From contig CAJNOI010000227.1 in the NCBI GenBank assembly GCA_905250115.1, positions 51,198-115,197 of the forward strand: a stretch of DNA of 64,000 nucleotides. The letters are read 5' to 3'. The stretch is from Adineta steineri (Eukaryota; Rotifera; Eurotatoria; Adinetida; Adinetidae). Of this stretch, positions 56,884 through 64,000 are shown piece by piece. The translations under genes were made by a program, and so were the position numbers. Numbering within the stretch: position 1 is the stretch's first letter; every line of letters begins with the position of its first letter. The notes under the pieces are model-generated. The model had not been told where the DNA came from, ran no database searches, and saw only the letters and a program-made list of their open reading frames with translations.

Positions 56884-58876
56884 TCAAGATGTTGGTTCCA
56901 TTTTGGTTAACATAGCTCGTGGAGGTTTTTTATGTATGAAAAAAGTTTCAAGTGTACGACCAGTAATAGGAATCAGTCGTACTTTAATTTGTTCAAGTGG
57001 TGATTTGGAAAATGCATAATATGTTTTCCACCAATTTGTGAATTCTTGTCGGAAGCTGATTGTCAATGAAGTATCAAATAAATAACGTGGATACATTATT
57101 TCTTTGTTCCATATTTTCGGTTGTAATACTAATGGTGTTTTAATTGGATCTTCCATCATTGCTTGAAATTTTTTCTCACGAAGTGTTGGTTGATACAATA
57201 ATTTATGATGTAGATGAGAATACACGTGTTCATTTAATTGTTGTAATACAGGTAGTGCATTGTTTAAATAAAAGAATCGATTGACTTGTTGAGTAATGAA
57301 GTGTGGTGGATAACCATTTAATAATAATGATAGATCAATACGAACACATTCTGAATCAAAATCATTCACATGTGAGCAGATACGAGCAGCACGTAATAAT
57401 GCTGCATAGCCAATATTTCGATGTATATGACGTGGGTGATCTGATTCACATGGTAAAATATAAGGTTCAGCAGTTGGTTTATGAAACATAGATGTTCTTA
57501 ATTGACCATTTTCATTTGTAATGATGACATCAAGATAATGAACAGATTCGCTTATTTTATGTTCAATTTTGATATTAATATCTTTGTGTTTTGCTTTTTC
57601 AAGTTCAACATTAATTTCATCGATGGATTTATTTGTTGTCATGAAAATATCATCGATATATCTACACGAATGACAAGATTATATGTTTTTATAAATATTA
57701 TACTTAGTTTACGAACCTTCCATAGACTCCATGATGTTCTATTTGATGTTCAATTAAATCTTGTTCCCATTCCATTAAATATATGTTTGCTAAAACTTGT
57801 GTAAATGCTGAGCCCATAGCACCACCACGAATTTGTTTATAATATTTATTATTATAAGCAAAACAGTTTGTATCCAAAATTAAACGAGCCGTTTTCATTA
57901 TATGATCAATTGTAAATGTGCCAATTTTGCCTTGATAACAATATTTGACACAAAAGCGAGCTAATGCTGTTAATGCACCGTCTCTTGGTATCATTGTATA
58001 AAGATTTTCAACATCGATAGTAATAAATTTTGTTCTTGATGTAAGATAACCATCTGCAGCATATTTTTCTAGTTGTCGAATAACATCTATATCATTAATA
58101 AATGTATATTTACGAGTAACTTTCAAATAGATAGGTGCTAAAATATCATTCAAAAATTTTGATGCCAATGTTGCAGGTGCATGTATACTGGCTACTATAG
58201 GTCGTAGTGGTGTTTCAGGCTATAAGAAAGAAAAGAATCAATATTAATCTATTGTTTGATATAAATTTACTTTATGTGGTTTAGGTATACCATGATAATG
58301 ACCTAATTCTAAATTATTTAATTTTGGAATTAATCGGTTAGATTGTTTTTTTGTTAAAGCCTTTTTCGTTACAAGATAATCGAATAGAGTTTGTACAGCA
58401 TGTAAATTATCGGCCAAAGGACAACGACCATTTTTAATTTCTTCATAAGCTTCAGTTTTTAACATATATTCTTCTGCTTTACGTTCAAAATCAACTGCTT
58501 TGCCAATATAAAATACTTTACTCTTATCCGTTCGACGTATAACAATATATGATCGTTGACGTATTAGACGTTGAACATATTGAACGATTTTATATTCACG
58601 TTGAGCACGAATTTTTAATTTTTTTGATACATTTTTAGATTGGTATCTATGAAAGATTAGTTCTAATGCTTGAAATGCCTGGTTTGCTCATTGATCTGTA
58701 ATTGAAATTCTATTGTCTGCTAAACAATCCTTTACAATTGTAGATATATTTTTATATTGTTCAGTAACAACATCATCGATCGGTTTACGACTAAATCGAC
58801 TTTGACATGGTGTGATATATTTGAGACCATTAATAAACATTGTCATTTGTTGTGGTGTTAAATTTAATCGACTTCA
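56884..58876 (-). pseudogene. Intron-bearing Penelope-like reverse transcriptase, element 2
   Basis: The N-terminal region (PQQMTMFINGLKYITPCQSR, SYIVIRRTDKSKVFYIG) is open except for a TGA at 58688-58690. GIPKPHK joins PETPLRPIVAS across intron 58220-58270 (51 nt). The RT core is FITIDVENLYTMIPRDG and KQIRGGAMGSAF. A 55-nt intron (57662-57716) falls exactly before the catalytic motif: GR|YIDDIFMTTN. Downstream: MFHKPTAEPYILP and a C-terminal region to TGA near 56884. No GIY-YIG domain is present. Introns in Penelope-like elements are an established oddity of the group. One nonsense codon and a missing 5' end make this copy inactive by itself. Confidence 0.85.
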
Positions 58877-58892
58877 ATAAATGGTAAGGAAG

Positions 58893-60084
58893 CAGACAGT
58901 ACTATTCAAAAAAACTTGCACAAAATTGAATTTTTTGTATAACGGTTTTTGTATCGTTAGAAAGTAATTAAAAGTTTAACTTTTCCAGAGATATATGTCC
59001 GTTAGTAACATCACACGTTGACTATATAAAAGCGTGAATTCTTTTTTTTTGATACATAAACATTTAATCATGACATCATCTACTGATTTGAAAAATCATC
59101 ATATATCATTATTACATTATTAGAACAACGGCATACGATCAGCTCATGCTATCCACCGTGAAACGAAGATACCACTAAGGACTATCTATTACAATATAAA
59201 TAAATTGAAACAAACAAATTCATTTAAACACCGAGGAGGAAATGGTCGGCCAGTTGTCTTCTGTTCTATAGGAAAAAAGCTATTGGTCAATATATTCGAC
59301 ATAATAACGAAATAACTGTAAAAGAAATTAAAGAAAAATTATCATCAGCTTATCGGTCATCAGTATCTATATCAACAATACGTCGTTATCTTATTAAAAG
59401 TGCCTATAGAAATATTTTACCAAGAAGTACCCATATGTTAACATCTGAACACAAACAACGACGCATTCAATGGGCACAACAGCACCAAAACTATGATTTT
59501 ACACATACAGTATTTACAGATGAAACATCATTTCAACTTTTCCGAAACACTGTTCGTCGTTAGACAGAATGCCCAAATAATGAATCAAACGAATACTAAA
59601 AAATCGACACAAAGTCCACATGTGGGGTGCTATTAGTATAAGAGGTGTATTGACTTGTCACACCTTCAGGTGCAATCTTGATGGTTCATATTATGTTCAT
59701 ATACTTAAAAACTATCTTCTTCCTGCTGCTAAACAAGAATTTCATCAAAAATGGTGTTTACATCAAGATAATAATCCTAAACATACTAGCAATATTTCCA
59801 AACAATTCATCAACAACAAAGTACCACGGTTACTAGAGTGGTCATCCAATAGCCCAGATGTTAATCCTATCGAGAATGTATGATCGATCGTAAAACGCAA
59901 AGTTGAAAAAAGAAAACCGAAAAACGTTGATGAACTAGAACTTTTTTTATGTGAAGAATTTAAAAATGTTGATGTTAGTTTTGTAATGAATATTGTGATG
60001 TCGATAAAAAAACGATGTTTGTCTCTTATTGAATCTAAACGTGAACGAATAAAATATAGAAGTGTAGTGCTAAATAGTACTCCC
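58893..60084 (+). mobile_element. Tc1-like DD34E transposon, degenerate
   Basis: Ends share AGTACTATT in inverted orientation (CAGTACTATTCAAAAAAAC at 58897; GAGTACTATTTAGCACTAC from the right end). The transposase is broken: HTH part NNGIRSAHAIHRETKIPLRT, then HRGGNGRP, then a frame change. The catalytic region is VFTDETSFQL (first Asp), VWGAISIRGVL, LHQDNNPKHTS (second Asp), SSNSPDVNPIENV (Glu), with 34 residues between the last two, hence DD34E. Stops replace Trp in VRR-W-TE (59562 region) and after IENV (59881). It cuts the 5' end of the Penelope-like element. Confidence 0.8.
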
Positions 60085-60229
60085 GCCTGCTAGGAGAGTT
60101 CTTAACTTTCACAGGGTCCTACGGCCACTCTCGAGTGGTGGTAGGGGGGCGTCCCTGGGCTGCTAGTAGCCAACCGTCTGGTCATGAGGCTAGCAACCTC
60201 TAGCTGGACATTAAACAACATTTGCTAAC
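60085..60229 (+). other. GC-rich 5' leader of the RTE element
   Basis: Unlike all neighbours this stretch is GC-rich and self-complementary in parts (GGCCACTCTCGAGTGGTGG; CTGCTAGTAGCCAACC). It precedes the endonuclease frame directly and begins where the Tc1-like right end stops. Structured 5' ribozymes (HDV-like) exist in several non-LTR elements; whether this is one is unproven. Confidence 0.4.
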
Positions 60230-63200
60230 GAAAGGAAACATAATAGATGCGTTAATGCACAAAATCATGTCTTCTTTGGCGGATGGAACGTTAGGTCTTG
60301 TTTAAAGCAATCGAAGAGGGAAATAATGATCAAACAATTAAAAAAATATAAAATACAAATAGCTGCGCTGAGTGAAACGTGTATGTATGATTCCGGTGTA
60401 AAATTAGTAAGCGACTACACGATGATATATTCAGGCGCACCATACGACAAAAAAACACGAAAAGCTCATGGTGTGGCAATCTGTCTCAATCCGATTGCCA
60501 CAAAGGTTTGGAAGGATTCGGGGAGCGAATGGGTACCAATAAATGAACGAATTATTAAAATTCGACTCTACTGCGCACCAATTCACATCACTGTTATTGC
60601 AGTTTACTCTCCTATTAATCCAAAAACGAAACTTATGAGCGATGAAAGTGATAAATTCTACAATGATCTACAAGATACATTAAAAGATATATCACCAAAA
60701 GACATGATCATCATTATAGGTGATCTAAATGCGAGAGTTGGCAATGACCAACAAATACGACATCAACACGTGAAAAGAAGCGGTATAGGACCATTTACAG
60801 TTGATATAGAAAACGAAAATGGGACGAGACTTATCGACTTCTGTGAGATTAACAACATAATAATCTCTAACACATTTTTCAAACATAAACTCGTGCATCA
60901 AACATCGTGGATGCACCCAAAAGATAAAAAGTGGCACATGATTGACTATACTCTAGTCAATAAAAAGTTTCGATCAAGCGTAGAGGATGTTCGTATGCTG
61001 AGAGGGGCAGCAGGATCAATAGGTACTGACCATCATCTGATGCGTGCCAAGATTAAAATTCATCTGAAAAGCAGAAGAAAAAATGTCAATTCGAAGAGAG
61101 TAAACGTTGATAGTGCTAAGCTAAAAGATGACAAACTACTAGAAGCGTTTCAAAAAGATCTTCATGACATATTAGATACTGCAAGTGATGACACAATCAA
61201 CATTGATCAAAGATACGAATTGTTTTTGTCACAGATAAAAGAAAAGGCCAAATATCATTTTCCTGTTGACAAAAACTCGAAACGAAAAAGGAAAGAATGG
61301 TTGACAAGTGAAATTCTAAAAGTTATTGACCAAAAATCAGTAGCATTTGTTGAATGGCAAAACAATCGTGGCTCTAAATTAGAGTCTAAATTTCATAAAA
61401 ACTATAAACGCCTACGAAAAATAGCGAAAATAATGACGGAAAACCGTCAAGAAGAATATTGGGATGAAGTATGCGAAAATATAGAAAAATCTATCAAAAA
61501 TAATGATCCTATAACGGCTTTTTCCATCATTAGACGTCTCAGAGGAGGAAGTAAAAGAGACGAAAACATGCCAGTACAAGATAAAAGTGGTAAACTACTG
61601 GTTAATTCAAAGGATACTTTAAAGCGTTGGCGTGAATTTTTCCATGAAACACTCAACGTCATCTCATCAATAGATCAAAATCTTATTGATCTGATTGAAA
61701 CACCGACCATTTCAATAGCTGAAGAGCGACGACAAAATGCTCCACTATCTATTGAAGAAGTGAGAAAAGCATTGAGTCGAATGAAATCTAGGAGAGCCCC
61801 AGGTAGTGATGAAGTCACAGTTGACATCCTAAAAGCTGGTGGTGAACCGATAATCCGGTGGTTGTTCGAATTCTTTACTGATGTATGGGAGAACGAGCAT
61901 ATGGTAAATGAATGGAACATGACAACCCTAATCAAACTGTATAAAAATAAAGGTGATAGGAAACTTTGCGACAACTATAGGGGCATCGCACTACTGAATA
62001 CAACTAGTAAAATATTCTCACGAATTATACTCAACCGTATTCATGATCTAGTAGAATGCAAACTATTAGAAATACAATCTGGTTTTAGACCAAACAGGTC
62101 AACTATAGATCAGATTTTTACTTTAAAGATGACCATGGAAAAAAGAAGAGCATTCAATAAACCATTATTCATGTGTTTTATTGATATCACGAAAGCCTAC
62201 GATTCGGTAAATCGTGAACTCTTATGGAAAGTATGTCGCAGTTACGGCATTACTAATAAGTTGGTCAATCTACTAAAAATGCTATATAAACACACAATAG
62301 CAAAAGTTAAAATAAATGGTGAATTGTCAGATAGTTTCGAAATGAATACAGGTGTAATGCAAGGAGGTATTCCTTCACCAATCCTATTCAACATTCTATT
62401 TGATTTCATCATAAGAGAAGTTATTAGTGAAGCTGCCATATCAGGAGTAAAATTCTCGTATGGTAGTAATGACTTCTTTCACGGAAAAAACGAAAGCCAT
62501 AATGACTTCGACATTTTGGCATTATTATATGCAGATGATCTACTTGTAATGTGTGAAAAGATCGATGATCTAGAAAAATTCATTAGTTGTTTTGAAAAAG
62601 TGACACAATAATACGGGCTGACTATGAATATCAAAAAAACCTGTGTAATGTCATTACAACAACTAAAAGAAGATCAACATAGAAAGGTGTTAAAAGGACA
62701 AGTTATCGATTATGATGCTGATATAAATATAAATATCAGAAATCAAAAAATCGAAATAGCTAACTCTTTTACATATCTAGGTTGTACCATAACGAAAGAT
62801 CAGAGACATGACACAGAAATATCTATAAGACTAACTAAAGCTTCTAAAGCTTTTAATTCACTACGCCATGCTATATGGCATAGAAAATCAGTCTCTATTA
62901 CAGCGAGACTTCGAATTTTCAGAGCTTGTGTTCTACCAGTTTTACTATATGGTAGTGAAGCATGGGCTCTTACTATTAATCAAGAAAAAAGAATAACTAC
63001 TTTCTATAATAAATGTTTACGGACAATCATAGGAGTAAACTTAGGTGATAGAATGTCTAATGTAACATTGTTAGATATTACAGGTCAACCTTCAATTGAA
63101 AATATCATACGTAGAAACAGGCTAAGATGGTTTGGACATGTTACCCGCTCTACCAAGCCGGACGGTTCACCATCATTAATAAAAAAAGCAATGTTTTCAT

Positions 63201-63607
63201 ATTTTCATGACGAAAAGAGACCTAGTAATTTAGGAAGATATAAAGAGTGGGAAGACAAAATTCTAAAAGACATAGATGAATTACATATGCAGAACTGGCG
63301 CAGGCTGACATTTGATAGGAAAAAATGGCGTGAAATAATTAATAAAAATGTCTACGTAAAACCAGTTTCTGTGAATATTAAAGATATTGTTTTTCAATAC
63401 AAAAAACAATCGATTCAGAGAAGAAAAATAGATTTAGCTACATCAAAAGGCTCAATAAAACGTAAAGTTACAGAAATATTAATAAAAGAGAATAAACAAT
63501 ATAAGTGTCCTGGTTGCGAACTAAGGTTTAAACCACAGGGTATCACAAATCATGTCAAATCGTGCGTGGCAGCAAAGGTGTGGTGCAAACGAAACAAGAT
63601 CAACTAA
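60230..63607 (+). pseudogene. RTE-type non-LTR retrotransposon ORF with one nonsense codon
   Basis: The frame is open from ~60215 (endonuclease N-terminus GGWNVRSC, first ATG at 60326) to TAA 62609-62611 and continues in the same frame to 63607, so a single stop divides 1094+ codons. Endonuclease motifs: IAALSETCM, IIIIGDLNARVG, IDYTLVNKK, GTDHHLMRAKI. RT motifs: RAPGSDEVTVDIL, CDNYRGIALLN, SGFRPNRSTIDQI, FIDITKAYDSVN, GVMQGGIPSPILF, ALLYADDLLVM. After the stop: YGLTMNIKKTC, FTYLGCTITKDQRHD, LPVLLYGSEAWAL, LRWFGHVTR, and a C-terminal zinc-finger-like CPGCELRFKPQGITNHVKSC. All catalytic residues are visible. The layout fits the RTE clade. Probably a young, recently dead copy. Confidence 0.9.
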
Positions 63608-64000
63608 ACAACTTCATGGCTTTTCAACTACTATAATTGAAATGAGATTCATATGATGGCTATTATCTAAACTGTTCATCAGAGGTTAATAGACTGATAA
63701 TATCTTCTTTCAATTTTTAGTAGCGATCTACGTGGTGTCCGTCGAAAAATAGACAATAGACTCTTTTTCTTTTTCTTTTTCTTTTTCTTTTTCATGTTTT
63801 TCTTTTTTTGTTCTTTTCTTTTTTGTACTATGTTTCTCACCCCACACCGGCAACGGTAAGGGTATATAAATAAAAAATAAAATAAATAGTACTCGTCATA
63901 GGCTATCAGCCAGTTATGGAAACTACTTGAGAGTGACTTATATATAAGGATAGATTTACGTAACAAGATGTGGAAGTTTTTTTAAACAGGTGTGTATATC
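63608..64000. other. Downstream sequence, no gene seen
   Basis: Probable 3' UTR of the RTE element for the first tens of bases, then a simple repeat (listed) and AT-rich DNA. The minus frame over the repeat is a poly-Lys artefact. Confidence 0.5.
63761..63824. repeat. (CTTTTT)n polypyrimidine repeat
   Basis: About seven CTTTTT units, then interrupted T/C-rich DNA. Confidence 0.9.

Larger units (their letters stand above)
54265..58876 (-). mobile_element. Terminon-like Penelope/Athena composite (element 2)
   Basis: Read on the minus strand from 58876: intron-bearing RT (58876-56884), ~72-bp tandem repeats (56250-55929), an accessory acidic ORF (55863-55369), ~64-bp tandem repeats (55015-54861), a hammerhead (54362-54311) and a C-rich telomere-type tract (54284-54265). 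This set fits what has been reported for telomere-associated, endonuclease-less Athena elements and their larger terminon composites in bdelloids. The 5' end is cut by the Tc1-like element at 58893. That all parts belong to one element is inference from order and orientation. Confidence 0.6.

Noticed and set aside
61675-61974. Minus-strand ORF of 99 codons
   Set aside because: Shadow of the RTE reverse transcriptase.
63679-63966. Minus-strand ORF with a poly-Lys run
   Set aside because: Produced by the (CTTTTT)n repeat; no domain.
1-64000. CRISPR arrays, bacterial operons, rRNA and tRNA genes
   Set aside because: Searched by eye and none found; spliced genes and animal-type transposons show eukaryotic DNA.

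Overview
The window is eukaryotic, AT-rich, intron-bearing DNA from an animal, most probably a bdelloid rotifer. The grounds are: endonuclease-less Penelope-like retroelements that keep an intron and lie beside G-rich telomere-type repeats; an NHL-propeller membrane protein and a rhodopsin-like receptor of types I recognise from bdelloids; and a paralogous family of two-transmembrane, cysteine-patterned proteins I associate with rotifers. No organism was given and no database search was possible, so this is inference. One 100-base run of N (23710-23809) marks a scaffold gap.

Left part (1-7.3 kb): the 3' end of a secreted-type gene at the window edge, then a mostly non-coding stretch with three large palindromic (foldback) elements, a decayed N-terminus of the two-TM family and a curious array of intron-like tandem units. 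From 7.3 to 20.7 kb on the + strand runs a large gene that I reassembled from ten phase-compatible exons. It encodes three tandem copies of a two-TM module and then a TM exon that leads to no ectodomain I can see. Its long introns hold a mariner relic, a palindrome that abuts a splice site, and a possible antisense gene.

Middle (20.7-37.9 kb): a decayed minus-strand frame, a gapped aerolysin-fold (ETX/MTX2-like) gene, a Penelope-like element with a hammerhead ribozyme at its 3' side, a broken non-LTR element abutting it, a broken GPCR that lacks the DRY region, and a PIN-like/zinc-finger gene with a homopolymer frameshift.

From 43.9 down to 38.0 kb on the minus strand lies the clearest and most interesting gene: six exons, all phases compatible, no internal stop, predicted 1795 aa. 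It again has three two-TM modules (A, B, C), then a seventh TM and a seven-motif FG-GAP/VCBS ectodomain. Many two-TM channel families (DEG/ENaC/ASIC, P2X) work as trimers, so an obligate three-module chain ending in an extracellular propeller suggests a pre-assembled trimer with a built-in adhesion or sensor domain. That functional reading is a hypothesis.

Right part (44-64 kb): a segmental duplication carrying two tiny cysteine-rich genes with matching TATA boxes and poly(A) regions; a four-exon TM plus six-blade NHL gene (405 aa) whose TM exon ends in the same phase as those of the two large genes; then a nested transposon block. That block contains a terminon-like Penelope/Athena composite (telomeric repeat, hammerhead, tandem repeats, accessory ORF, intron-bearing RT), a Tc1-like DD34E transposon and an RTE-type non-LTR element broken by a single stop codon.
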